DNA from: Dysidea avara | Lineage: Eukaryota; Porifera; Demospongiae; Dictyoceratida; Dysideidae | Assembly (NCBI RefSeq): GCF_963678975.1 | Contig: NC_089273.1 | Location: forward strand, 7,626,614-7,690,613 | Reading direction: 5' to 3' | Length of the DNA: 64,000 nt | Shown: positions 32,755 through 43,708 of the stretch, one piece after another | How positions within the stretch are numbered: position 1 is the first letter of the stretch | How the letters are laid out: each line of letters opens with the position of its first letter | Program-made: the position numbers and the translations under genes | The notes under the pieces: model-generated | Databases searched by the model: none | Told to the model about the DNA's origin: nothing | The model's input: only the letters and a program-made list of their open reading frames with translations

Positions 32755-33572
32755 AGTAACACTGGTAATATTGGTAACACTGGTAACATGGGTAGCACTG
32801 GTAACATGGGTAGCACGGGTAGCACTGGTAACATTGGTAGCATGGGTAGCACTGGTAACATGGGTAGCACTGGTAGCACTGGTAACATGGGTAGCACTGG
32901 TAACATCGGTAGCACTGGTAACATGGGTAGCACTGGTAACATGGGTAACACTGGAAACATGGGTAGCACTGGTAACATGGGTAGCACTGGTAACATGGGT
33001 AGCACTGGTAACATGGGTAGCACTGGTAACATGGGTAACACTGGAAACATGGGTAGCACTGGTAACATGAGTAGCACTGGTAACATGGGTAGCACTGGTA
33101 GCATGGGTAGCACTGGTAACATGGGTAGCACTGGTAACATGGGTAGCACTGGTAGCATGGGTAGCACTGGTAACATGGGTAGCACTGGTAACATGGGTAG
33201 CATTGTTAGCATGGGTAGCACTGGTAACATGGGTAGCACTGGTAGCATGGGTAGCACTGGTAACATGGGTAGCACTGGTAACATGGGTAGCATTGTTAGC
33301 ATGGGTAGCACTGGTAACATGGGTAGCATGGGTTGCACTGGTAACAGGGGTGGCACTGGTAACATGAGTAGCACTGGTAGCATGGGTAGCACTAGTAACA
33401 TGGGTAGCACTGGTAGCGTGGGTAGCACTGGTAACATGGGTAGCATAGGTTGCACTGGTAACAGGGGTAGCACTGGTAGCATGGGTAGCACTAGTAACAT
33501 TTGGTAACATGGGTTGCACTGGTAACATGGTAACATGGGTAGCACTGGTAACATGGATAGCACTGATAGCAT
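32755..33572. repeat. 18-bp minisatellite (ATGGGTAGCACTGGTAAC)
   Basis: About 45 units of an 18-bp repeat, itself two diverged 9-mers (ATGGGTAGC and ACTGGTAAC), with variants such as GGTAACAGGGGT near 33345 and 33460. Because 18 is a multiple of three and the unit lacks stops in most frames, long frames are open on both strands (MGSTGN repeats on +). There is no start context, splice site or flanking coding sequence, so I treat it as a minisatellite, not a gene. Confidence 0.85.
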
Positions 33573-34603
33573 GTACGCAGCAGTACTGTAATTATCACAC
33601 AGCAGTACTGGTACATTATCACTTGTAAAGCAAGTTTAATTCAAGATTTTAGCCAGTGTTCACTTCATGGGTAGCACTGTTTGGACACACATGCCAATAG
33701 ACACCACTTTCCCAGTCTCAGGTTATAGCTCATTGTAAAAGAAAAGTTTTTAACAACGGTAGCAGAGAGAACTGTGTTACGCTATCGTGAACAGACTTTT
33801 ACTTTAAGGCATTACTAATGTCCATTTGTTCCCATTGGGGTTGAAATAGCTCAAATAAATGAGAAGTTATAATCAGTCAAACTGAAGGGTATACAGGTCC
33901 CTTCCTTGCAGATTCGATCACATATACACTTTATGTACTGTTATGGTATACCAAGAGTCCATAATCTAATACAGCATTTCTCCATCAACAAGAGTCCATT
34001 GAGCTAATTAGAAGTGCTGATTGTTACCATATGACCACATTTTATTTATATTCATTCCAAAGAAGCCTTGTATTAAAGGGAGTCAGAGGAGGTACGACAC
34101 GAATTAAGCGCTATTGAAAAGAATTCACAGTAATTGCATTCTTCAAAATTGGTAAAATTGTGGAAAATCAATCCGTAGACAAGATTTGATGAACCGCAAA
34201 GCTACTTAGACACTTGTGCAGTTGATTTTCACTGGTTCTCTCTTCCCAAGTTGCTGCTTGGCTTGATTTCGTACGGTTAGTTATTTATCACGTGACGGTT
34301 CCTCCAATAGGCTGTGTATATCGAAACTGAACCACTGGGGTTGAATGGGGTAGACTGCACCGTTGAATTAAACATAAGAAAAGAGTTAGATCGGCACGTA
34401 TTTTTCGTTGATACCATATGAGTTAGAAATGCTACTAAGCCAATTGTATATTTGCACTTTTTATATGCAGCTGTATAGCTACAGTACAATGTCTCCAGTA
34501 TTACACATGTTTCCAGGATTACTTTTACTTATACCCATATCACCATTGTTATCCATATTACCATTACGTATATGGATTCACCAGCTATAATTCAATATGT
34601 AAA
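33573..34603. other. No gene seen
   Basis: Low-complexity AT-rich sequence with no recognisable coding frame or repeat structure. Confidence 0.3.
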
Positions 34604-34840
34604 AGGTTAACTGGAGGTCTGGCTGATGAAGCCACTATCTTTTACAAATGTCTGGCTTCTCTTTTGTCCAATGAGTGGGAGGATAGTTACTCGGTTACTC
34701 TAGGCTGGCTCAGTTGTCGTCTTTCTTTGCTGCACTCTGCTATTGCCTGTATCCATGGTGCTTGATCATCATCTGGTCACTTTGACAGAATTCCACCTCC
34801 AATGGATCTGGTTAGAGTGGAATCACGCTTAAAGAACTGA
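34604..34840 (+). pseudogene. Retroelement polyprotein C-terminal scrap
   Basis: The frame reads GGLADEATIFYKCLASLLSN, then WLSCRLSLLHSAIACIHGA, a TGA at 34763, then SSSGHFDRIPPPMDLVRVES before the final stop. The pattern FYKxLASLL-x(10-15)-W-x-x-C-x-L-S-x-L-x-x-x-I-x-C-x-x-G-x-R is one I associate with the C-terminal ends of metazoan reverse-transcriptase polyproteins, and the assignment rests on memory of that pattern. The TGA sits where an arginine is expected, so a CGA to TGA change is likely. The start is truncated. Confidence 0.45.
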
Positions 34841-35035
34841 TTTCTGTATGAGCTTTCTGTTTTGTTTATTGTACTTGTGTATTTACCATTTTAAAAAGTA
34901 TACTGCAGACATACTAGTAGTCATTAATCTCTGATTCTATACTGACTGAATTAGGGATTAAGCAACATCTGCTAGTAAATTAAATATGCAGGTATAGGAA
35001 ATCTCACTACTTTTTACTTGTTTATGTACTTCTAA

Positions 35036-35428
35036 GGTTGGGCAATGTTTCAATAAATCACCAACATCACCTAAGCAAGTTCTTGCAATACTATTATCAC
35101 AAGACGTAAGTTTTCACCTTTGTAATATTATTACATAGGCAACATTTATCATAATTATTTTGCAATAATCATTGCATTTATTATCTATTTTGCATCTCTG
35201 ATCTAGGCCTCACATTTGATACAGTTCATGCATATCATTGCTAACTATGCCAGTTTGTTACCTTGTTAGCAAAGAAATTGTGCTTTTAACCTAATTCTCA
35301 ATGAAAACAAGTAGTTATATAGACTCTGGCTTGTCTCACTCTGTGGTTATGTTTCAATTTTCACATGCAATATTGCAATAATCGCCTCATGTAATAATCG
35401 CATGTCACAAGTTCAATATTGCCCAACC
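35036..35428. mobile_element. MITE with GGTTGGGCAAT ends
   Basis: GGTTGGGCAATGTT at the left is mirrored by AATATTGCCCAACC at the right. The flanks are TAA and TAG, compatible with a 3-bp PIF/Harbinger-like duplication carrying one change. The interior is AT-rich and non-coding. Confidence 0.6.
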
Positions 35429-35612
35429 TAGCTGAATTTTAATTTTTCCTTCTACTTGTACAGTAATGCTAAGAGTACCAGTATTCCATAGAGTGGGTTA
35501 TTTTTGAAGGGTTTATAATTTTGTATATAATTCAAATAAATGATTCTTAAATTTATGTCAAGACATTCTATTATACAAAATATTGAATTATATGGTTGTC
35601 AAATGTGCTTAG

Positions 35613-35846
35613 TGTGGGCATGTACATACACAGCAGTATGTTGTTAAATGGCGGTATCCCATAACTCTTCGTCAATATTTTAAACAAGTGTCAAAGAAAC
35701 TTCTAGACCCAGACAAGCCTATATCTCAAGTAATAACACTAGCTTTGATTCAGGATGCCAATGCGGTCTATCTGAAAACTGCTGCTCAATCCAACACAAA
35801 TCATACAATCAGACTTACAGGAGTTCAACAGTCTAGATTTGCTTAA
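35613..35846 (+). CDS. Orphan exon-like frame, unknown protein
   Basis: A TGCTTAG acceptor-like site is followed by 77 open codons ending in TAA. The reading (YVVKWRYPITLRQYFKQVSK, then LLDPDKPISQVITLALIQDA) has the balance of a real protein. No family is recognised and no neighbouring exon was found, so it may be a remnant. Confidence 0.3.
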   Translation, partial: CGHVHTQQYVVKWRYPITLRQYFKQVSKKLLDPDKPISQVITLALIQDANAVYLKTAAQSNTNHTIRLTGVQQSRFA

Positions 35847-36084
35847 AAGCATGGTGATAAAGAATGATTCATCATTTTACAAAACAATATTGTGTACAAG
35901 GAATCCCAGAAGTTCAGTCAGCACATGAAAGTACAAATATACTAGAGTTTTACTAATCGGAGCGGTGATTTCTAGAACCCGGTGATTGCTAGAAGCTGAT
36001 AATTAGCTGTTTTTACTATAATTGGAAATTGGTTGTAATTGGCTGTGGCCAGCAGATTATTGGTCTATTTAGCAGCAGCAGCTG

Positions 36085-37213
36085 CAGTACCACCAGAAGG
36101 CTGGTGGCAAAGGCTCTGGGACATCTGGATCAGTGGAATGGAATGGTGGAATGGACTGGAATGGAATGGTTGACTGGAATTGAATGGTGCAATGGAATAG
36201 TATTTAGGTAATTTCAATTACTAGTCACCTCTTTATAAAGACCACCTTCTAACAAAGACCATCTCTTTATAAACACTGTTTAACTTTTATGCTTAAATTG
36301 CTGCTATCTTGTTGTTTTAAAGTGTGTCCTCATAGGATGGTCTTATTGATCAGTTGTGTGCCAAATGCCCTAGAAAAGTCAGAGTGATATCTGATTTGTA
36401 ATACAGCCATGCAAAATCAGTATGGCTGTACAAAACTGACATACCCATCAAGCTAAAAATAGCTGACAACTACAGGAGAATAATTTTTATAAATTATAGC
36501 CAGTTAGTTGCCGGTATTGACATTCATTTCTTGGCTTCACCAGATATCATGGCCTCACCAGATATCATTATCTGGTGAGTACAAGAAATGAATGTCTATA
36601 CCAGCAACTAACTGGCTATAATTTTTAAAAATTTGGTCCTTTATCACTGACTAAGCACAGTGTTGCTGCATTTCTAAGTAATTACGTATACCTTTAACTA
36701 TAATTTTCTAGTAATTTAGCTGCCTTTTTCTCCTCTATAATGACAATTGGAAAAGGTACCAATTACAGGGAATTAATTAGGAATGCAGCAGACTACACAA
36801 GTCAATGATAAAAGACCAAGATTTTTTAGTTGCCAGTATAATCAACATTCATTTCTTGGCTACATCAAATGTTAGCTCCATTAGTTGCATTGCTTTTAGT
36901 TTTGTGGATGTATCGTCTTTTTTTGTATATAGCCAAGCTGTTTCTGTATGGGGTAGCTATTACTGTATTTATAATAAATCAGATATCACTCTGGCTTTTC
37001 TAGACACAACATGTGGCACACAATTCATTGATAAGACTGTCTTATAGGGATATATCGCTCTAAACAACAATAAAATGATATTTGTAAACAGGTGGTCTTT
37101 ATTAAGAGGTGACTACTTACTGAAATTACCTAAGTACCATTCCATTCCAGTCCACCATTTCATTCCACCATTCTATTCCACTGAATCCAGACACCCAAGG
37201 CTCTGGTACTACT
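36085..37213. mobile_element. Long-TIR element with GGAATG-rich arms
   Basis: Left sequence 36085-36250 (AAGGCTCTGGG, GTGGAATGGAATGGTGGAAT, TAGGTAATTTCA, GTCACCTCTTTATAAAG) is mirrored at 37080-37213. The arms are imperfect over about 130-160 bp. The interior contains a further hairpin at 36487-36630. The exact ends and duplication were not resolved. Confidence 0.55.
36487..36630. repeat. Hairpin with ~55-bp arms
   Basis: AAATTATAGCCAGTTAGTTG and onward to GACATTCATTTCTTG is mirrored by CAAGAAATGAATGTC to CAACTAACTGGCTATAATTT. ACCAGATATCAT is repeated in the loop. Part of an arm recurs at about 36828-36870. Confidence 0.7.
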
Positions 37214-38936
37214 TAAGTTGATGTTTTGTAGAAACCACAAAGATAAACAGTGATGGTTTAGGCTGCTCTTGTCTGACTACCAACTTTAAGTGTACAATAT
37301 TAGCATTGGCTGGCTTTACTAGCACTACTTTTGGTGGAATATATACACAAGTATAACTTGCAGAAACGTATCAGTTAACTATCAGTAAAACATGGTAAAA
37401 ATATACTGGATATTGGTTTTCCCAAAAAACAGTAGGAGTCATTACAACATTAATATTATTCCTTGCCTTTATACCCTCCTCTATCACAGTGCCTGGACAT
37501 GAGGTAGAATTCTGAAGGAAGCAAGCATCCAGTAAACATGATTGTGTGTGGGTTTGGTAGCTGTACAGGTGAAGGGGGCCTATTAAATTAGGCAAGTAGT
37601 GGTAAACTGCCTAGCCAGCAAGAAAGGAACATAATGCTTAGGTGCAAAACAGACTATTTTGGGATCTCTATTTTATTTATGCCAAAATTAAACCAATTTA
37701 GAGGGCCACAGAAAGACAGTAATGAACTGTCTTTCCACCCAAGCATTATGATCCTGTAACAATATTTCATGCTCCTATGAATGATTATTAACCAGGCATA
37801 TAAACAGGGGGTGAAGGAGACAAGGGGAGAGGCACAAACAAGTTCAGATTCACCATCTAAAAGGAAGAGGAGAGAGCACTCTTGAGTTGTAGTTGAAATA
37901 ACATTATGTGTGAAACAGTACTCAGCATAGTCTTCATGGTTGAAATATATTTTAGGTTGTTGTAAGACTTAAAAGCAGTTACAATGTTGCAACTCTGCCA
38001 GCAATACTTTTTTGGAGTTGTTTAGTATGCAAGAAAGGTGTTGTTAACCAGTCACTCAAACTTGGGCATGAGATGTAGCCTATAATCACATTGTGAACCC
38101 ATTTGTTACTAGTGCTTAACTTATGATGATTAAGGTAGTAAAAAGGAGCACCAAAGATGTATCCTTACACAGAGCATAAAATATGCTATGGACCCAATGG
38201 TAGATTAAAGTGAGGTGGGGTATTTAACTAATGATACTGTTTCAAATTTTAGTGTTGTGCTAAATGTCTTTTTAATAAAAGCATTTTGCTCCCATGATAC
38301 CCCAACTAAACATTCGCTACTGCATTGTGGATGGCTAAGTGTTGGCATACGTATGTACTTAGTCTAAATCTCTATAATATTGAAATGCATGTGAACTATT
38401 ATCTGTTGTTATGTGAGGCTCCATCCACATTACTGAATGTGTAGCCATTCTGTTTGTTGGCTTTTTCTTTCAAGTGTATAACTATTAGCACTTTACTCAA
38501 GAATTTTCAATCCCTTATAATTGCAGCCCAATGGTTTGTCAGTTACTTTACCAAGTGGAAGGTGACTTTTATTTATTTTTATTTTATGAACACTCCCACC
38601 AAGATTGGTCCACTTTTATAAAGATGGCAGTTGTAATATTTTTTTGTCCTAACTGCTTCTTTTAGCAGTCTATTTTTTTACTGCAGCAGTAATTTGTATG
38701 CAGTTAGATGAAAGCACAGACATGAGACTGCTGATAAAAGCATGCCACACTAGTGCCTATGCACACTAGTGCTTATCATCACTATCACAGTAATGATGTA
38801 TTGCTATCACCCTCATGGTTGAATATCACAATATCACTCTATCAATGTAGCCATGTGGTATTTGCTTTTCGTCTTAGCAAGATCCTGTATTATTGGTACA
38901 CTCATGTCTATTCAGGTAGAACTGCACTTTCAAATA
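37214..38936. other. No gene seen
   Basis: AT-rich, with scattered short open frames that show no motif. Confidence 0.3.
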
Positions 38937-39187
38937 TGTGACCGGGCCTGCGAAAACAGGGCATGTGGGCACAAACTACATCCCATCACTCTTCAGGTCA
39001 TATCTCAGTGCTGGAATAGTATTTTTGCATTCTGTAACTTGCATCATGATGCCAATTAAATGCTGATTAATAGCTAAAAATTGCAATACCATAGCATATT
39101 GGTGCAAAACGTTACGAGCGATGAAAATGTGAAAAAGTAGGCAAAAATCATGTGCCCACATGCCCTATTATCGCAGGCCCGGTCACA
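38937..39187. mobile_element. TGTGAC-family hairpin element (short class)
   Basis: Both arms begin TGTGACCGGGCCTGCGA and continue with AGGGCATGTGGGCAC. TA flanks both sides (38935-38936 and 39188-39189). Length 251 bp. The AGGGCATGTGG segment is unique to this copy yet present in both arms. Confidence 0.85.
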
Positions 39188-39329
39188 TATGTGATATGTT
39201 GGTATTGCCACTAAAGTAGTAAGATAATATACAACGAAATAACAATGTTTGAAAACATAACATTGCACAATTGTACGCACAAACATATAGAATGCAGTGG
39301 CAATTAGTCAGCTTCCTGCAGCTGGGGAG

Positions 39330-39602
39330 TGCTGGCATTATCCTTGGCAATACTATTCCATCTCCCCGAGTCTTGATGATTGAGTCCTCCTTTCCTTTCT
39401 CTGCTGCTCCAATCCTGAAGTTGTGACCACAGTCAAAAGGTGACGATCGAGGCTCTGGTCTTGCATCTATACTGTACTGCAACACCCTTGAGGGGTTAGT
39501 ACCGGCATTGTCCATCGCAATATTGTTCCATCTCCCATATACAAGTCTTGATGGTTGAGTCCTCTATTCCTTTCTCTGCTGCTCTAATCCTGAAGTTGCA
39601 AC
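39330..39602. repeat. ~100-bp direct repeat, two copies
   Basis: 39330-39435 and 39501-39602 share GCATT(A/G)TCC, TTCCATCTCCC, AGTCTTGATG and CTTTCTCTGCTGCTC. On the - strand each copy reads FRIxAAEKGxEDSxIKT, so they may be duplicated exon fragments. No family is recognised. Confidence 0.5.
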
Positions 39603-39666
39603 CAAAATAATAAAAAATGCTTATAACTTGATAAATGATTATGGTGATAACAATTACAAATGTATT

Positions 39667-39800
39667 CACTGTAAAAACAAAGGTGTTTGATTACACCCTA
39701 CTATGGGTGTTTGGGTACACCCACACTTTTGAGGGTATTAGTGTACACTCTAAGGTGTTTGTGCACACTTTTGGGGTGTTAATAGCTTCTAAGGATAATT
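39667..39800. repeat. Fragment of a CACTGTAAAAACAAAGGTG-ended repeat
   Basis: The end CACTGTAAAAACAAAGGTGT is the reverse complement of the end at about 57725-57747. Words of the GGGTGTTxGGGTACACCC type follow. The second end is not identifiable here. Confidence 0.4.
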
Positions 39801-39802
39801 TT

Positions 39803-40213
39803 TTTTTGTAAAATAATAATATATACATCAGTGTTGTAATACTCTAGTTGGTATGCAGAGTGAAATCTGCTAGAGGTCACCTTTTGACTCATAATATTGA
39901 ACCTTTACAGTAGATGTGCATGGCTGCTATTTCAATACTCCTCCATATAAAGCACAGCTACCAGCTATGTATCATTATGCATGTAGCTATAGCCATAAAT
40001 CAACTATAGACCTTTATACAACAGTTCAGTACCTTACACATGAATGCACTTTCAGTACACTACTTACATAGCAGGAAGCAATATCGATGAGCCAGTATGA
40101 GACAGCACTGATTAACACTTGACTGGCTAGCAAAAGGGGTGTCCACCTGAGAACCTGTGACCACAGTCTTGGCCGGGCAACATTTCACCTTGGCTGTGAC
40201 TTGAAGTGCTTAC
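39803..40213. other. No gene seen
   Basis: No recognisable feature except the 3' continuation of the open frame described at 40214-40417. Confidence 0.25.
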
Positions 40214-40417
40214 AGTATTTTCTTCTCGTATTTCCTTTTTTCTAATTCGCACTTGCACTTGTAATTTAGTAGCTATTGTAATTTCTTGTTGCATGCTATA
40301 CAAACCATAGACTCCACCATTATAATATGTATAAACCAGCGTCATAGATGCAACAGAAATCAAACGTCTCTGTGGCTTTGTAGCATCTTCTTGGGGGAAT
40401 CTTACGTCTTGTGAGTT
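40214..40417 (-). CDS. Exon-like frame, unknown protein
   Basis: On the - strand an open frame reads QDVRFPQEDATKPQRRLISV, then ASMTLVYTYYNGGVYGLYSM, and ends at ACT|GTAAGC, a good donor. Composition and codon use look like coding sequence. No family is recognised, and no partner exon was identified. Confidence 0.3.
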
Positions 40418-41064
40418 TCAACTTTCCGTAATCTTGGTTTTAAATTCGTATAGTTTTCGATTGTGGATTTTGTACTCTTCATTAATTTCGTCTTGATTTT
40501 GACCAACTGTATAGCGATTTAGTGGTTTTAACTGTTACCTTCAAGTTTGCCGGACTGCAATCGCCCAGCAAGAGCCTGTGTGACACCTCCTTGTATCATA
40601 AATCTGCAGATCGTGTGGTGTTCTTTAATTAGAATTACTCGAATGTATGCAACTTATCCATGCAAAGGACGATTGTGAGTATAGCTATTCACCCACTATT
40701 TGCATGAAGTGATGGTATATAGTTTACCCACCTTCATGCTGTCACGGTTGCTGGCCGCTTTGTTAGAGGCCTTTTGTGTAACGAAGTGAAAACTCTCGAG
40801 GCCCTAGCCAGTGGTAGCTCCTTCATTTCGCTGAGCCGCCACGTGTGTACAACACAGAAGACACAGAATTACTGTTCCAAAGCCTGTGTTTGAACTCTGC
40901 TACATAGAAATTCTGGCGTGGATGAAACTTCAGTCACAACTTGAATATCTCCCATTGTAATTGGCCTGCTATTATGTCAAAGTATAGTGTACATAATCTA
41001 CAAAGCCATCTTAACGTAAGTAGCTATTGTATGATTTTGTTCAAAACTGAAACAGAACATTGAG
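40418..41064. other. No gene seen
   Basis: Somewhat GC-richer around 40740-40860. No coding frame or inverted repeat is supported. Confidence 0.25.
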
Positions 41065-43118
41065 CTATACAGCAACACAAAGAGAAAATGGCAAAATTAC
41101 AAAAGGTCCTGATAATTCATACACATGAGAAGTTCGAATATGAACTGAATTTTGGATAAATAAATTGGAATGGAAAATGTTTGCTGAACAAAATGATGTT
41201 TCATCCAATATGTAAGCTCTGTAGTGAGGCTCAAATGACGTATCATAGTGATCAACACTGAAGATCACTGTATCTCCATTTATGATATTAATTTGACAAA
41301 TCACTCCAACTATTGGTAGATCATGTTTCACTCCAACGATGACTCCACTGGATATCTTAAACTCCTCATTATTCACTTTCACCCACTTGCACCTACAGAT
41401 CATGGAGTAGATTAGCAAAGTAACCAAGTGAACAGATAGATTCCCACATGGGTTGAAGTTTTGTTGTTGCTACTATGCAGTAATCACAAGTGTACAATTT
41501 GTATGGCTGTCAGTGTGAGTATTTGGTGACACCAGGTACCTGATGCTAACTGGAAAAGCAAATGAACTGTCCCCATGCATCACAATAACAGAAGATGTTC
41601 AGGTGAGACTTCCAAGTGCCCACGCCTGTGGTGTGCATGCGTAGTGTATATATACCTGTCATATGTCAGCATGTGTTTAATGCACTTGTAGCATGTGTAG
41701 TGTGTGCCCCATGTGTGTAGTGTATATGCATACATTAGTAGTGCAAGCATGTGGTTAACAAAGAAAGGTAGATATTAAATACTTACCTATATATACTTAA
41801 TACAGGGTGTCCGAGCAGGTCAGTAAATTCAGGGAGCTCATCTGATACAACTACTCCTAGGCAATATGCATACAGTAAATCCATGTAGAAACAAGTAAGA
41901 CAAACCACATACCTGGACCAGCTTCTACATTCTGTGCATGAGTCCATCCAGGGAGATCATTACCATTCAAGTTCAAATAACATTAGTACAATTGATGCCT
42001 CATTGCCAGAGAATATGGAGCATTTACAAAGTTACCCATAGATTGAGCCAATTGTTTGAAATATGAATGCTTTGCCTCGTATCTCATTGTCTAGTGATGA
42101 ACAAGTGGCCCAAATCTGTATATAAACATAGCTACCAGATAAATCATTATAAGCAGATAGCTTACTTGATCATAAATCTTCCCATATGCACCATAAAATG
42201 AAATTTTGGAAGAACACTTGCACCTGGATATAAGCAAACAAAGTCACCATGGTGATCATTAATTAGACTACTGAGGTAGACAGCATGGTCCTCAGATGTT
42301 GTTGGTGCAAACAACAGATCTACGATATCCATGAGACACAGAAACAAGATCCATCGTTCATCATCATTGGGGACATGTTCTCCGATGACAAGTGGTAATA
42401 TCCGTCCTAACAGCCACATTTGAGAAGCTACGGTTGTCAAGTGGAAATCACAATAAAATCAAAACAAATACTATGAACCCTCTGCTATCCAAACCCGTTT
42501 ATTCTCAAACAATGATAAGTATTCAGATAAGTGAATTATTTGGATAACTGAAGCCCATACATTTATATACAAAGCTCTGTTGAAATACTGCAATAGAGCA
42601 TACACCTGTACTTAAAATACTTTCATTTCCAATTTTGGATAAACAAGGGTTGGACAACTGAGGGTCTGCTGTAGTACTAACCACTTTGCTTAAGAGTATT
42701 TCCTCCTGAGTTCATATTACTTGGTGATATACAAGTAGGTCTACTTTTAGATTCTGTAACACTAAGCTCAATGCTTTCCAGTCGGGTGTTAAGAATATCA
42801 AGAGAAAAATAATTTTCAACACTTATCATGTGCTTAAGCATCAGTTTCATTTCATACTGCAATACGCCCTCCAAAACATTATGCATGATGTCAGGGAGGA
42901 GTGAACCATCACATACATGAAAATACTCAAGTTCATTGAGGATTGAATTTCGATTAATTCCATATTCCTTCGATGATTCTCCTGATTTATCTTTTTCAAT
43001 ATCTGTACATTGTATTTTGTGGTCATGTTTATTTCATAGCTGAAAATCTTTTTCAATAAACTGTGTAATCACAGAAAAAGTATTAAGATATAAATGCCAG
43101 CAGTAAGTGCATATAATA

Positions 43119-43370
43119 TGTGACTGAATCTTGGAAAATCACCCATATGGGCGCACGTGAAATAATTAGAATTTTCATGTTTAGTGGATTGCTAATAAGA
43201 GCAGGGCACAGTTTTGAAAATGTTTCAAGAATTTTCTTGTAATTTAAGGTATTAAGAATGGCTTAAAACCATCAACAAGTAGATTTGTACTATAAAGTTT
43301 GCCATTTGATCATTAAATATTTTAGGTGTCAAATGTGCCCATATGGGTGATTTTCCAAAATTCGGTCACA
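43119..43370. mobile_element. TGTGAC-family hairpin element (short class)
   Basis: Arms begin TGTGACTGAATCTTGGAAAA and, inverted, TGTGACCGAATTTTGGAAAA; both continue TCACCCATATGGGxGCAC. TA flanks both sides. Length 252 bp. It lies in an intron of the C2H2/transposase-like gene. Confidence 0.85.
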
Positions 43371-43467
43371 TATTTACAAGTGTATATATAAGCTGTCACT
43401 ACAAAGCGCTGTACAAATTGCATGAAAGACTATACTTAGTTAGCCCTTTCAAATAAACATGGTGAAT

Positions 43468-43708
43468 TGTGACCGGATTTGCGAAAAGGGGTCTTCCACA
43501 CACATATCCAATTCTATGAACTTGGAAGATCATAACATTGTGTTCAAGAAAGATACAAACCTGCAATTTTCTCCATTACTTACCCTATGTTGGTACTCCC
43601 TACTGTCCAAATTTCAAGGCAATAAACTTTTCCAATCTCACGTTATGAATTGCCAAAGTTCGTAAATTGGATGTGTGTGGAAGACCCCTTTTCACAAATC
43701 CAGTCACA
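43468..43708. mobile_element. TGTGAC-family hairpin element (short class)
   Basis: Arms TGTGACCGGATTTGCGAAAA and, inverted, TGTGACTGGATTTGTGAAAA both go on with GGGGTCTTCCACACACAT. The flanking dinucleotide is AT on both sides. Length 241 bp. It lies about 100 bp from the previous copy, with a completely different arm segment. Confidence 0.85.

Noticed and set aside
32718-33572. Long open frames on both strands, up to 284 codons, with MGSTGN, LPMLPV or SATHVT repeats
   Set aside because: Result of an 18-bp tandem unit without stops; no start context, splice sites or flanking coding sequence.
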